Shown in pieces: positions 19,377-27,646 of a stretch of 64,000 bases of DNA; the first letter of the stretch is position 1, and each line of letters opens with the position of its first letter. A program made the position numbers and the translations under genes. Below the pieces are notes generated by a model that made no database searches, had not been told where the DNA came from, and worked only from the letters and a program-made list of their open reading frames with translations. This DNA is from Stutzerimonas stutzeri (GTDB taxonomy: Bacteria; Pseudomonadota; Gammaproteobacteria; Pseudomonadales; Pseudomonadaceae), in assembly GCF_000590475.1 (NCBI RefSeq), contig NZ_CP007441.1:1928660-1992659 (forward strand), read 5' to 3'.

Positions 19377-20360
19377 TCAGACCGATAGATTGCGTCGTTC
19401 CCAGTACTGTCGCGCCTGGATAAATGCGGCCTCGCGCGATTGACCGAGCCCGCGTAGGGCCAGAGCCATCGTCGCCGCCACCGCCAGTTCGCCATAGGCA
19501 TCTTCGGCCTCGCCCCGCCAGACGGCGAGTAAATGCTGCGGATCGAGTTGCGCCGGCTTGACATGACGTTGTGGGGAAAGCGCCGGCCAGTCCTCATCCC
19601 AAGACTCGCTCGCTCGAGTGCCGTACAGGTGCGCAACGCCGTCCGGATTGACCTCGATCTCGCCGCCTTCGCCCTTGATGACGATGGCCGTGTCGCCGAG
19701 CAAACGGCTGGCTTCACGATGATTGGCCTGATAACCGGGGTGGAAAATACTCTGCAGGCCGCAACGGGCGCCGAGCGGATTGAGAATGCGCGCCAGCGAG
19801 TGGATTGGCGAGCGCAGCCCGAGAATGTTGCGTTGGTCGATCATCCGTTGCAGCCCAGGCATCCAGGCACCGAGCGGCGCGAACGCGAGATTGTCCCGGT
19901 CCAGAGTGGCACTGACACTGTTCCAGTTATCGCAATGGGTGATTTCAAGCAGGTCGAGCAGCTGCTCGCTATACATCCGTCCAGCGGTATGGGCACCGCC
20001 ACCATGCATGAGGATGCGAACACCGTTGCGCGCCAGGCACTTGGCTGCGAGCAGGTACCAAGGCAGGTGACGTTTCTTGCCGGCATAGGTCGGCCAGTCG
20101 AAATCCACTTCGATTGCAGGTGCGTGCAAACGCTCGCGCACGGCCTCGGTGAAGCCGGCAAGCTCTTCGGCGCTTTCTTCCTTGTGCCGCAGTAGCATCA
20201 GAAAAGCGCCGAGCTGAGTATCCTCGACCTTTCCGTCGAGCAGCATGCCCATGGCTTCGCGCGCCTCTTCTCGAGTGAGGTCGCGGGCGCCGCGCTTGCC
20301 CTTGCCCAAGATCCGGACGAAGACGGCGAAGGGGTGTTCGGGAGGCGTGACGAGGTTCAT
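19377..20360 (-). CDS. TrpD2-like glycosyltransferase-fold protein (YbiB family)
   Basis: This 327-residue protein belongs to the anthranilate phosphoribosyltransferase-like (TrpD2/YbiB) family. It begins MNLVTPPEHPFAVFVRILGK. Helical N-domain residues GKVEDTQLGAFLMLLRHKEE and the glycine-rich RILMHGGGAHTAGRMY loop resemble TrpD, but the family in E. coli binds nucleic acid and does not make tryptophan. The start overlaps the tusE stop by four bases (ATGA), so it appears co-translated with the tus genes. An in-frame extension upstream lies inside tusE and is rejected. Confidence 0.88.
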   Translation of the reverse strand: MNLVTPPEHPFAVFVRILGKGKRGARDLTREEAREAMGMLLDGKVEDTQLGAFLMLLRHKEESAEELAGFTEAVRERLHAPAIEVDFDWPTYAGKKRHLPWYLLAAKCLARNGVRILMHGGGAHTAGRMYSEQLLDLLEITHCDNWNSVSATLDRDNLAFAPLGAWMPGLQRMIDQRNILGLRSPIHSLARILNPLGARCGLQSIFHPGYQANHREASRLLGDTAIVIKGEGGEIEVNPDGVAHLYGTRASESWDEDWPALSPQRHVKPAQLDPQHLLAVWRGEAEDAYGELAVAATMALALRGLGQSREAAFIQARQYWERRNLSV

Positions 20361-20692
20361 ATGCAATTGCTCGGTTTCGGCAATCCCGCCAGTTTTGCGG
20401 CGAGCTTGGCGGGGGTACCTTTGAATAGACGGTTCAGGTGCATGCTGTTGCCTTTGTCTGGACCGAGTTTCAGCGCGGTGTACTTGATCAATGGGCGCGT
20501 TGCTGGGGACAGCTGAAACTCTCGGTAGAACTCGCGCAGCAGGTGCAGAATTTCCCAATGTTCGGTTTCAAGGCTGAGGCCTTCAGCCTCGGCCAGTGCT
20601 TCGGCGACGGGCTCGCTCCAGTCCTCGAGATTGGCCAGGAAACCCTCGTGGTCCACAGCAATGCCCATGCCGTTGACGTTCAACGCGCTCAT
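20357..20692 (-). CDS. tusE: Sulfur relay protein TusE (DsrC family)
   Basis: This 111-residue DsrC-like protein takes persulfide sulfur from TusBCD and passes it to MnmA for 2-thiouridine synthesis on tRNA. The core segment TEHWEILHLLREFYREFQLSP is typical. The catalytic cysteine is the penultimate residue (ending PSNCI), as in E. coli TusE. It overlaps trpD2 and tusB through ATGA junctions. Only the C-terminal Cys is seen at the active position, which fits TusE rather than dissimilatory DsrC with two tail cysteines. Confidence 0.94.
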   Translation of the reverse strand: MSALNVNGMGIAVDHEGFLANLEDWSEPVAEALAEAEGLSLETEHWEILHLLREFYREFQLSPATRPLIKYTALKLGPDKGNSMHLNRLFKGTPAKLAAKLAGLPKPSNCI

Positions 20693-20991
20693 AACCAGGC
20701 GTTCGTCCGTGCGTACCGGCAGCAGAGCTCGACGAAGGCCGGGTAGTCGACCTGCTGCAAGCGCTCAGGCAGATTTACGAGGCCTCGGGCGGCAATGTCT
20801 TCCTTCAGCGCGAACAAGGCGATGCCGTCTGGCAACAATTCCAGCGCCTGGCGTTGGGCAGTCGCTGCCTGCAAGGCATAGACCGCGTCGCCGCTCAGCA
20901 ACAGGGCGTCGCCAGCTCCGAGAAGGTGCAGACAGCTGACCAGGCGGCCGTCGGCAAAGGGCGAGTGGGAAAGCAGATGCAAGGTGCTCAT
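20689..20991 (-). CDS. tusB: Sulfur relay protein TusB (DsrH family)
   Basis: This 100-residue protein (MSTLHLLSHSPFADGRLVSC) is TusB, a structural member of the TusBCD hexamer that relays sulfur for tRNA 2-thiolation. The DsrE fold pattern ends with VDYPAFVELCCRY. The start is ATG at 20991, overlapping the tusC stop in a TGATG junction; an in-frame TTG one codon earlier is less likely. Order tusD-C-B-E with overlaps indicates one operon. Confidence 0.92.
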   Translation of the reverse strand: MSTLHLLSHSPFADGRLVSCLHLLGAGDALLLSGDAVYALQAATAQRQALELLPDGIALFALKEDIAARGLVNLPERLQQVDYPAFVELCCRYARTNAWL

Positions 20992-21350
20992 CAAAGGGTG
21001 ATCACGTGGTCGTAGCGGTTGATAAGGGCACCGAGCGCGGCATCGTCGAGAACCTCGACCGGGAGCGACAATGCGGTCCCGTCAAGGCCGCGCTCGTCCA
21101 GGCTGCGTTTGGCTACGAACAGCGAATCGACACCGAACATCGGAAGCGCCTGCAAGTTGGCCGTCAAGTCTTTCTGCTGAAGGTGCGTTGCCTGCTGCCC
21201 GGGGGCTAGCTGGAACACGCCGTCATCGAGAAAAAGAAGCCCAAGCGGAAGCTCGAAGGCGCCACCGGCCAGCACGATGTCCAACGCCTCGCGAGCCGTG
21301 AGGCCGGACCAAGGCGATTGGCGGGTAATGATCAGCATCGAACGGGCCAT
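20991..21350 (-). CDS. tusC: Sulfur relay protein TusC (DsrF family)
   Basis: This 119-residue protein (MARSMLIITRQSPWSGLTAR) is TusC of the TusBCD complex. It has the DsrE-like alternating fold with LPLGLLFLDDGVFQL and the FGVDSLFVAKRSL segment. The ATG at 21350 overlaps the tusD stop in TGATG; the TTG one codon upstream is a poorer choice. It probably has no catalytic cysteine of its own, as expected for TusC. Confidence 0.92.
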   Translation of the reverse strand: MARSMLIITRQSPWSGLTAREALDIVLAGGAFELPLGLLFLDDGVFQLAPGQQATHLQQKDLTANLQALPMFGVDSLFVAKRSLDERGLDGTALSLPVEVLDDAALGALINRYDHVITL

Positions 21351-21742
21351 CAATGGCCTCCGAAGCAGACGAGGCGGTCAGCATGCTGGCTGGCTTCATG
21401 GAGCTGCCCTAAGCCAGACAGCTCCCAGCCAGCTGCGAGATTCGCCGCAGGGCGTAGATACCGCTTGGCTTCTTGTTCATCCAGCACGCCGCGGCGTAAA
21501 CCGGCGGCGATGCAAACCACCCCATCGAGTTTATGGGTACTGACGAAGCGGGCCCAGTGGGCCGCAATATCTTCCTCGTCCTGAGCCGTTACCAGATTGG
21601 CTGACGCGCTGTGAACGCCGTCCTGGTAAAGAAACAGCCGAACAATCTCGTGTCCACCCGCCAGCACGGCCTCCGCGAAGCGCAATGCGCGCCGCGAAGC
21701 GGGGGAGTGGGCGGGGGAGAACAGGGCGATAACGAATTTCAT
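21350..21742 (-). CDS. tusD: Sulfurtransferase TusD (DsrE family)
   Basis: This 130-residue subunit carries the catalytic cysteine of TusBCD. The VCIAAGLRRGV segment matches the E. coli TusD active-site region around Cys78. It accepts sulfur through TusA and passes it to TusE. The start at ATG 21742 (MKFVIALFSPAH) matches family members. A GC-rich terminator lies between it and the next upstream gene, so this is probably the first gene of the tusDCBE-trpD2 operon. Confidence 0.93.
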   Translation of the reverse strand: MKFVIALFSPAHSPASRRALRFAEAVLAGGHEIVRLFLYQDGVHSASANLVTAQDEEDIAAHWARFVSTHKLDGVVCIAAGLRRGVLDEQEAKRYLRPAANLAAGWELSGLGQLHEASQHADRLVCFGGH

Positions 21743-21789
21743 GATGCACCGTTGAATTGCTGGAGGACATGATACGCCAGCCACAGAAA

Positions 21790-21815
21790 CGAAAAAGCCC
21801 GCCGAAGCGGGCTTG
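21790..21815 (-). terminator. Terminator of the Bax-inhibitor family gene
   Basis: On the reverse strand, AAGCCCGC-TTCG-GCGGGCTTTTTC is a textbook tetraloop terminator 17 bp beyond the stop of the upstream membrane-protein gene. Confidence 0.93.
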
Positions 21816-21831
21816 ATCGGTTGGCTGGCTA

Positions 21832-22500
21832 TCAGTCGTCGCCACCCATGATGCCCATCAGCTGCAGCAGGCTGATGAACAGGTTGTACAGCGAAACGTA
21901 CAGGCCGATGGTAGCCATAATGTAGTTGCGCTCGCCGCCGTGGATGATCGCGCTGGTCTGGAAGAGAATGCAGACTGAGGAAAACAGCACGAAGCCTGCG
22001 CTGATTGCGAGTTGCAGGCCACTGATCTGGAAGAAGAAGCTAGCGACCATCGCGCCCAGCAGGACGAAGAAGCCTGCGGTGATGAAGCCGCTGAGGAAGC
22101 TCATGTCCTTGCGGGTGATCAGCACGAACGCTGATAGGCCAAAGAATACCAGGGCTGTCATCGATAACGCCGATGCGATCAGCTGACCGCCATTGGCGGT
22201 GCCCAGGTACATGTTGAGAATCGGACCGAGCGTATAACCCATGAAGCCGGTCAGCGCGAAGGTAGAGACCAGGCCCCATGCGGAGTTGCGGAGCTTGACG
22301 GTCAGGAAGAACAAGCCGTAGAAGCCGACCAGCACCACGAAGATGTTCGGGTAGGCCGCGTTGGCCTGCATCGCCATATAGGCGACAAAAGCGCTGAAGG
22401 CCAAGGTGATGGCGAGGAGGCCATAAGTGTTGCGCAGAACGCGACTGACTTCCTTCTGTTCAACCTGCGTATGCGTAGATGCGTATTGTTGCCTAAGCAT
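21832..22500 (-). CDS. Bax inhibitor-1/YccA family membrane protein
   Basis: This 222-residue integral membrane protein has about seven hydrophobic segments and belongs to the BI-1/YccA/YbhL family. In E. coli YccA modulates FtsH; the biochemical role of most bacterial members is unsettled. The start at MLRQQYASTHTQ has AGGAGTG just upstream. The C-terminal region with GGERNYIMATIGLYVSLYN and an acidic GGDD end matches Pseudomonas homologues beside the tus genes. Confidence 0.9.
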   Translation of the reverse strand: MLRQQYASTHTQVEQKEVSRVLRNTYGLLAITLAFSAFVAYMAMQANAAYPNIFVVLVGFYGLFFLTVKLRNSAWGLVSTFALTGFMGYTLGPILNMYLGTANGGQLIASALSMTALVFFGLSAFVLITRKDMSFLSGFITAGFFVLLGAMVASFFFQISGLQLAISAGFVLFSSVCILFQTSAIIHGGERNYIMATIGLYVSLYNLFISLLQLMGIMGGDD

Positions 22501-22628
22501 GGCGACACTCCTGTAAATGTATTCAGCCTGGGGTGAATTGCTTCGGATCATAGCAGAGCTTTTGTTTCATCCTAACAACAGAGTTTGACAGTGTGTTTCG
22601 TTCCGGTACTATTGCGCCCGCTCACTGC

Positions 22629-22718
22629 GGAGGAGTGGCAGAGCGGTTGAATGCAACGGTCTTGAAAACCGTCGAAGGGGAAACTCTTCCGTGAGTTCGA
22701 ATCTCACCTCCTCCGCCA
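22629..22718 (+). tRNA. tRNA-Ser (anticodon UGA)
   Basis: The 90-nt sequence folds as a tRNA with acceptor GGAGGAG/CTCCTCC, discriminator G and encoded CCA (22716-22718). Anticodon loop CTTGAAA gives anticodon TGA at 22663-22665. A long variable arm, typical of tRNA-Ser, and the GTTCGAATC T-loop are visible. The gene reads UCA codons, with wobble. Confidence 0.97.
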
Positions 22719-22726
22719 CATCGCAA

Positions 22727-22763
22727 GCTGAGGGCCCCGCATTCCGGGGCCTTCAGCGTTTCT
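22727..22763 (+). terminator. tRNA-Ser terminator
   Basis: CTGAGGGCCCCG and CGGGGCCTTCAG pair (one G-T) across CATTC and are followed by CGTTTCT, just after the tRNA. Confidence 0.8.
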
Positions 22764-23118
22764 GGGATAGGGAAACGCGGGTGTGAGCGTTCCCATATTG
22801 CTCCCAAAAGAACGAGTGCGGCAGCACGGCTAGCCCGCCCCAGAGGCTAAAGCCGCGATTTCGCTTGACCCTAAAAAGCGTGAAATTTTGGTAAGTTCGT
22901 TTCAGATTCGCCGAAAAGCCGCTTTCAGCATCAAAAGTTGGTTCCCGCCAGACCTAGCATGGCGTTTGAAATGAGACCTCGATGACCGGTTCGGGCTGGA
23001 CCGGTGAAAAGCGGGTAGCACGAAGAACTGCACCGGTAAACAAATAGCTGACTGTGCTTATCCTCAAGCGGGGTGGCCTACTTAGAATGCTCGGTCCCAA
23101 TCCCGCTCGGGCTTAATC
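22764..23118. other. Intergenic region after tRNA-Ser
   Basis: These ~355 bp contain no convincing gene, repeat or RNA. The sequence just downstream of the tRNA 3' end carries no obvious duplicate of the tRNA tail that would mark an integrated element. The last part is presumably the leader of the following transporter gene. Confidence 0.5.
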
Positions 23119-24018
23119 ATGCGCCGCTTTCCTCTGCTGCTCGTCGGCGCTTTCCTCGCGCTCTATTTGATCTGGGGCTCAACCTACTTCGTGATCAAAC
23201 TGGGTGTGCAGGCTTGGCCACCGATGCTGCTGGCCGGGTTGCGGTTTGTCATCGCCGGAAGCCTGATGTTCACCTGGCTGCGTTGGCGCGGTGTGCCGAT
23301 GCCGACAGCGAAGGAGTGGCGGGCATGCGCGATCGTGGGTGTGCTGTTGCTGAGTTGCGGTAACGGGGGCGTGACGATCGCAGAACATCTCGGCGTGGCC
23401 TCGGCGGTAGCGGCATTGGCGATTGCGACCGTGCCGCTGTTCGCTTTGCTGTTCGGGCTGATCTGGCGGCAGCGGACCACAACGCTGGAATGGTGCGGCA
23501 TCCTGCTTGGGCTGATCGGTATCGGCCTGCTCAATCTCGGCCACAACCTGCAGGCGAGCCCGCTGGGTGCGGTGCTGGTATTGCTCGCGGCAGCCAGTTG
23601 GGCGTTCGGTTCGATGTGGAGCCGTCATCTCAGCCTGCCGGCCGGCGCTATGGCCAGCGCGGCACAGATGCTCATTGGCGGCGCGGTACTGTTGTTTGGC
23701 AGCGTTGCCAGCGGCGAGCGCCTGCAGCAAATGCCCGACATCGCCGGCTGGCTCGCGCTTGCCTATCTGACCCTGCTCGGCTCCATCGTCGCGTTCAGCG
23801 CCTATCTCTATCTGCTCAAGCATGTGCGACCCGCCGCGGCCACCAGCTACGCGTATGTCAATCCGGTGGTCGCCGTGCTGCTGGGGGTAACGTTCGCCGG
23901 GGAACGGATCGGTACCGAGGAGTGGCTCGCAATGACAGTCATCGTATCTGCCGTGGTGCTGATCGGTTTGCCCCAATGGCGTAGATCCGCAGTTCCCGCC
24001 GTTACCAAGTCGGTCTGA
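23119..24018 (+). CDS. EamA-family drug/metabolite exporter (YedA-like)
   Basis: This 299-residue protein has ten hydrophobic segments arranged as two EamA repeats. The N-terminal LYLIWGSTYFVIKLG and second-half SWAFGSMWSRHLSLP segments are characteristic of the YedA/RhaT-like DMT subgroup. Such proteins export small metabolites or toxic compounds from the inner membrane; the substrate cannot be read from sequence. It is followed at 186 bp by a major facilitator transporter on the same strand. No regulator is adjacent. Confidence 0.88.
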   Translation: MRRFPLLLVGAFLALYLIWGSTYFVIKLGVQAWPPMLLAGLRFVIAGSLMFTWLRWRGVPMPTAKEWRACAIVGVLLLSCGNGGVTIAEHLGVASAVAALAIATVPLFALLFGLIWRQRTTTLEWCGILLGLIGIGLLNLGHNLQASPLGAVLVLLAAASWAFGSMWSRHLSLPAGAMASAAQMLIGGAVLLFGSVASGERLQQMPDIAGWLALAYLTLLGSIVAFSAYLYLLKHVRPAAATSYAYVNPVVAVLLGVTFAGERIGTEEWLAMTVIVSAVVLIGLPQWRRSAVPAVTKSV

Positions 24019-24204
24019 GTCGCGAAACCCGCTCCGGTCCGCTAGGGTTGTATGATGAGTTCCGCTTTGCCGAGATCAAAACCCTTCGGTCAGCGGTCAT
24101 AATCCCGTTGAACGGCGCAGACGCTTGTTCTTGGCGCTCTCAAGGTGCCGCCGAGCGGCCCGCGATCATTCAATTCGCGTTTCATCACATCGACAGGCGA
24201 ACCG

Positions 24205-25392
24205 ATGCCCGCTGCGAAAACACCTGCTGCAAACGACACCTTGTTCATCCTGTCGCTGGTGGTCTTCAACTTTATATCGTTTATCTCCATCGGCATTCCA
24301 CTGGCATCACTGCCGGGATACGTCCACGAAAACCTCGGGTTCAGCACCGCCGTTGCGGGCATCGTTATCGGTGCGCAATACCTGACCACCTTGCTTTGCC
24401 GACCGCTCGCCGGGCGGCTGGCCGATGAACGCGGTGCGAAGAAGACCGTCTTGATCGGCATGGCGTCCGGCCTGGCCAGCGGTCTGTTGCTGCTGATCTC
24501 GGCGCTGTTGGAATCCTGGCCGATGGCGGGCATCAGCGTAATGTTGATGAGCCGGTTGATTCTTGGCTTCGCACAGAGCCTTATCGGTATCTCTGCGATC
24601 ACCTGGGGGATCAGCCGCCTGGGACCGGAAAGCACTGCGCGGATGATTTCCTGGAACGGCGTCGCCGCTTATGGTGGGGTGGGTATCGGCGCGCCGCTGG
24701 GCGTGTTTCTGGAACAATCGCTGGGGTTGTGGAGCCTGGGCGTGGTGACCATGCTGCTGGCGGCAACTGGATTGGCGCTGGCCTGGCGACGGGGTGATGC
24801 TCCGCTCAACCCTGGCGAGCGCTTACCGTTCGGCAAGGTACTGTGGAAAGTCGCTCCGCCTGGTCTCAGCCTGTCATTGGCCACCATCGGCTACGGTACA
24901 TTGACCGCCTTCATTGCCCTGTACTACAGCTCGCGCGGCTGGGAAGGCGCCGCCTGGTGCCTGACGGCGTTTGCCTTTGCCTTTATCGGAACCCGCTTGC
25001 TGTTCCCCAACCTGATCAACCGTGTCGGCGGCTATTCGGTTGCGATGGTCTGCCTGGTGGTGGAGATACTCGGGCTGACGATGCTCTGGCTTGCCGAGGC
25101 GCCGGGCATGGCCCTGGCCGGTTCGGCGCTGACCGGATGCGGCCTGTCCTTGCTCTACCCGGCGTTGGGCGTGGGTGTGGTTTCTCGCGTCGGGGCCGTC
25201 AACCGCAGCTCGGGACTCAGCGTTTTCGCTATGTTCTTCGATCTGGCCCTGGGTCTTTCGGGTGCCATCATGGGCGCACTGGCCGTCTATATCGGAATGC
25301 AGAATATTTTCCTCGGCGCGGCGGCCATCGCCGTGGCTGGTCTTGCGATTGTCTGGGGATTGCTCAAGCAGGAGCGCAAGGCCGAAGGATGA
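24205..25392 (+). CDS. Major facilitator superfamily exporter (YhhS/YfcJ-like)
   Basis: This 395-residue transporter has twelve predicted membrane helices in two halves. The loop 2-3 motif GRLADERGAKKTVLIG is the MFS signature G-x-L-aD-r-x-Gr-kk. Similarity in size and motif points to the YhhS/YfcJ group of small-molecule exporters, whose natural substrates are uncertain. I chose the ATG beginning PAAKTPAAN because the 20 residues encoded upstream are not membrane-like and resemble untranslated sequence. No ribosome-binding site decides the matter firmly. Confidence 0.85.
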   Translation: MPAAKTPAANDTLFILSLVVFNFISFISIGIPLASLPGYVHENLGFSTAVAGIVIGAQYLTTLLCRPLAGRLADERGAKKTVLIGMASGLASGLLLLISALLESWPMAGISVMLMSRLILGFAQSLIGISAITWGISRLGPESTARMISWNGVAAYGGVGIGAPLGVFLEQSLGLWSLGVVTMLLAATGLALAWRRGDAPLNPGERLPFGKVLWKVAPPGLSLSLATIGYGTLTAFIALYYSSRGWEGAAWCLTAFAFAFIGTRLLFPNLINRVGGYSVAMVCLVVEILGLTMLWLAEAPGMALAGSALTGCGLSLLYPALGVGVVSRVGAVNRSSGLSVFAMFFDLALGLSGAIMGALAVYIGMQNIFLGAAAIAVAGLAIVWGLLKQERKAEG

Positions 25393-25677
25393 CCGGCGCA
25401 ATGCCGGCAACTTCGTCAGACGCAGAGGATCGCTACTAACGCCTTGCCCACGGCTGGCGGGGACCGGAGGCTGATCCGTGCGGTGCACGCTATTTGACCC
25501 GGCGGCATCAAGTTGAGCGCCACCTGCCGCAAGCGAGCCCACCATCGCGAATCGGAAAGGGATGCTGACGTTAAATGCAAAAGCAACTACTGGGCAGGCT
25601 GAGGGCATCGCAGAGCCCTGCATCCGCTACTACATAGTTTGCAGAGCGCTTTTGTAACGCAGCGAATGCCGTGCTGG

Positions 25678-25848
25678 TTACCTTCCCGCCGCACACATGC
25701 CAAGGTCTAAAGATGCACGTCGCGCCAGCGCTGCGGCGCTCGGCCGATAGCTGCCCTTGCCACGCTGGAGTTGCTTCCAGAGTTCCAGCGGCTGCTTAGC
25801 GCTGAGGTCCGATTGTTTCACCAAGTCTTCCAGGGTTTTGCTGCTCAT
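25678..25848 (-). CDS. Small 56-residue protein of unknown function
   Basis: A 56-codon frame begins ATG at 25848 with GGAGG only four bases upstream and ends at TAA. The product is basic and hydrophilic, starting MSSKTLEDLVKQSDLSAKQP and continuing LELWKQLQRGKGSYRP. It has no signal peptide or membrane segment. I do not recognise the family. The good ribosome-binding site, the codon usage and the ATGA overlap with an open frame upstream suggest a real gene, possibly a remnant of a longer two-gene unit. Confidence 0.55.
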   Translation of the reverse strand: MSSKTLEDLVKQSDLSAKQPLELWKQLQRGKGSYRPSAAALARRASLDLGMCAAGR

Positions 25849-26000
25849 GTGGCCTCCAATAGCTCGATCGAGTGGTTGGTGGTCTTGAAGAAGTCGCGTC
25901 CTTGCGCCAGCCGTCGCGGCTTTCCATGGGCTGAGATTGCCCGGAATGAGTTACAGCTTGTTGACAGGGGTTCAGATTCCGCCTGGCGGATGAACGGTCA
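25846..26000 (-). pseudogene. Possible remnant reading frame upstream of the small gene
   Basis: An open frame on the reverse strand ends in TGA overlapping the ATG of the 56-codon gene. Its last residues read GKPRRLAQGRDFFKTTNHS followed by IELLEAT, which looks protein-like. No ATG, GTG or TTG lies within the open stretch before an in-frame stop near 26000, so if it was ever a gene its start has been lost. This is a tentative call. Confidence 0.25.
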
Positions 26001-26296
26001 GCCTGAGGGGAGGCTGCCGCCTGCGCTTGATTAATCAAACCAGGCGAATCGTCATAGGGATGCAAGCGTCGCCAGGCCTGAAATTACCGTCTCGTTGCTA
26101 TTGAAGTGCAATCATTTGAATAACGGGTATATATATAAAGGAGCCACGGATTCGCTTAATGTTTCGGTTAACCGTTCATCGTCAAGCTCGAATCGTTTTC
26201 GAACTCTCACCCGTTTGTTGTTTTCGGAGATAGTGAGGCGGTTGTAATGCAGTCGCCATTGTTCATTAGTACCATCCATATAACTGGAGAAATCTC
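26001..26296. promoter_or_regulatory. AT-rich leader of the KGG stress gene
   Basis: This stretch is noticeably AT-richer than its surroundings and includes TATATATATAAAGGAG near 26130-26145. A perfect 12-bp palindrome TTGATTAATCAA lies at 26027-26038. I expect the promoter of the repeat protein gene here, but cannot assign boxes. CTGGAGA at 26284-26290 is its ribosome-binding site. Confidence 0.45.
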
Positions 26297-26608
26297 ATGT
26301 CGAATGATAAGAGCGGAAATCCGGGCAACTTTGCAAATGATCGCGAGAAGGCTTCCGAAGCTGGGCAAAAGGGCGGCCACAATAGCGGCGGCAATTTTGC
26401 CAACGATCCGCAGCGTGCTTCTGAAGCCGGCCAGAAGGGCGGTCAGAACAGTGGCGGCAACTTCGCAAACGATCGCGAAAAGGCTTCCGAGGCCGGTCAG
26501 AAAGGTGGCCAAAACAGCGGTGGCAATTTTGCCAATGACCGCGAGAAGGCTTCCGAAGCCGGTAAGAAGGGCGGCGAGAACAGCCACGGCGGTGGCCGTA
26601 AGTCCTAA
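26297..26608 (+). CDS. KGG-repeat general stress protein
   Basis: This 103-residue hydrophilic protein is made of four near-identical 22-residue repeats (GNFANDREKASEAGQKGG-type) from residue 10 onward. Each carries the KGG motif found in Con-10, YciG and GsiB-like stress proteins. The protein has no hydrophobic core and is probably disordered, like hydrophilins. Related genes respond to osmotic, starvation or general stress. The DNA repeats are 66 bp long, so copy number may change by recombination. A strong terminator follows. Confidence 0.88.
   Translation: MSNDKSGNPGNFANDREKASEAGQKGGHNSGGNFANDPQRASEAGQKGGQNSGGNFANDREKASEAGQKGGQNSGGNFANDREKASEAGKKGGENSHGGGRKS
26324..26590 (+). repeat. Four tandem 66-bp coding repeats
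   Basis: Units begin at about 26324, 26390, 26456 and 26522. They encode the KGG repeats; units 3 and 1 are closest, and unit 2 has PQR in place of REK. Repeat length is a multiple of three, so gain or loss keeps the frame. Confidence 0.85.
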
Positions 26609-26643
26609 GACGTTATTGCTTTGCTAATAACGTAGGCGGGTAT

Positions 26644-26678
26644 AAGCGGAACCTGTATATCAGGTTCCGCTTTTTTTA
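26644..26678 (+). terminator. KGG gene terminator
   Basis: AGCGGAACCTG-TATAT-CAGGTTCCGCT followed by TTTTTT is a perfect 11-bp Rho-independent terminator. Confidence 0.95.
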
Positions 26679-26986
26679 TGTTTGCTTTTTAATGTTAACG
26701 AATTATCAATTGGGTAAGCACTGCAATTAACTTGATTTATCACGCTAATCGCTGAGTCTGTTTTCATAGGAATTTATAAATAACTTCAAAATAGCGCGTG
26801 AGCGAATTTACTCTCCACGCTCTAAACAGTGCGCAGCAATTGTGCTGCACGGGTGGGTTGTGACGGCGGTCAGGCTTACCGGCAATCTGGCCTGGTTTCG
26901 GCTGGCTTCGTGAGCCGCTTTTTGAGCGCTGAACTCATCGGGCCCGCTGGGGCCGAAATAGATGGATACAAAAACAGAAGTAGGAC
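26679..26986. promoter_or_regulatory. AT-rich region upstream of the respiratory operon
   Basis: About 300 bp without a gene. Positions 26685-26800 are strongly AT-rich compared with the rest of the window, then GC content rises before actA. This is where the promoter of the 12-kb actA operon should lie. I found no convincing FNR/ANR box; TTGATTTATCA near 26730 has the wrong spacing. Confidence 0.5.
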
Positions 26987-27643
26987 ATGGCTCAGATTTT
27001 TCCCCGTTCGGCTGACATGTGGCTGCGTCTGGCCTTGCTCATCCTGTTCGGCGGGCTGGCTGGGCTATTCGTGGCGCTCGTTGTGCTTGACCGCTCGGAC
27101 TACAACAGCGGCAAGGGCTGGGTGGTGCGCCAACCGGTACCTTTCAGCCACGAACATCATGCTGGCGCGCTGAAGATCGATTGCCGGTATTGCCATGACA
27201 GCGTTGAAGCTAGTGCAGTGGCAGGGCTGCCACCGACTGATACCTGCATGAGCTGTCATTCTCAGGTATGGACGGGGGCCGAGATGCTGGCACCGGTGCG
27301 CCAGAGCTTGGTGCAGCAGAAGCCCTTGCGCTGGAATCGAGTCGCCGAGCTGCCCGACTACGTCTACTTCCAGCACAACGTTCACGTCAACGCCGGGGTC
27401 GGTTGCGAAACCTGCCATGGCCAGGTCGACACCATGCCGCTTATGTATCGAGCAGAAACTTTCACCATGAGCTGGTGCCTGGACTGCCATCAGGACCCCG
27501 CGCCCCGATTACGACCGCGCGAAGCGGTGACCACCATGGGGTGGACGACCAAGCACGACCGTCGCGCCGTAGGCGATAAATTGATCGAGGAGTATCACAT
27601 CGACACCGAAAACCTGACCCACTGTTATATCTGTCACAGGTAG
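26987..27643 (+). CDS. actA: Alternative Complex III pentaheme cytochrome c ActA
   Basis: This 218-residue protein has one N-terminal membrane anchor (LRLALLILFGGLAGLFVALVV) and five CxxCH heme-binding motifs in order: CRYCH (Cys66), CMSCH, CETCH, CLDCH and CYICH. Five hemes plus an anchor match ActA of Alternative Complex III, which passes electrons from the quinol-oxidising core toward cytochrome c or an oxidase. The periplasmic location is inferred from the heme motifs. It is the first gene of a tightly packed operon and actB follows after three bases. Confidence 0.9.
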   Translation: MAQIFPRSADMWLRLALLILFGGLAGLFVALVVLDRSDYNSGKGWVVRQPVPFSHEHHAGALKIDCRYCHDSVEASAVAGLPPTDTCMSCHSQVWTGAEMLAPVRQSLVQQKPLRWNRVAELPDYVYFQHNVHVNAGVGCETCHGQVDTMPLMYRAETFTMSWCLDCHQDPAPRLRPREAVTTMGWTTKHDRRAVGDKLIEEYHIDTENLTHCYICHR

Positions 27644-27646
27644 CCC

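Noticed and set aside
20361..20558. N-terminal extension of the TrpD2-like protein by 66 residues
   Set aside because: The extension would be entirely inside tusE. An ATG with the operon-typical ATGA overlap starts the conserved part.
22622..22807. 61-codon minus-strand frame spanning tRNA-Ser
   Set aside because: Its product is the familiar artefact peptide obtained by translating tRNA-Ser antisense, with no independent support.
26027..26038. TTGATTAATCAA palindrome as a possible FNR/ANR site
   Set aside because: FNR sites need four bases between the TTGAT and ATCAA half-sites. Here there are two.
26207..26587. 126-codon hydrophobic minus-strand frame over the KGG gene
   Set aside because: The apparent membrane-like repeats come from reading the KGG repeats backwards. 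The plus strand has the ribosome-binding site and the terminator.
26324..26590. Tandem repeats resembling a CRISPR or satellite array
   Set aside because: Units are adjacent without spacers, are exact multiples of three and encode protein repeats. No cas genes are seen anywhere.
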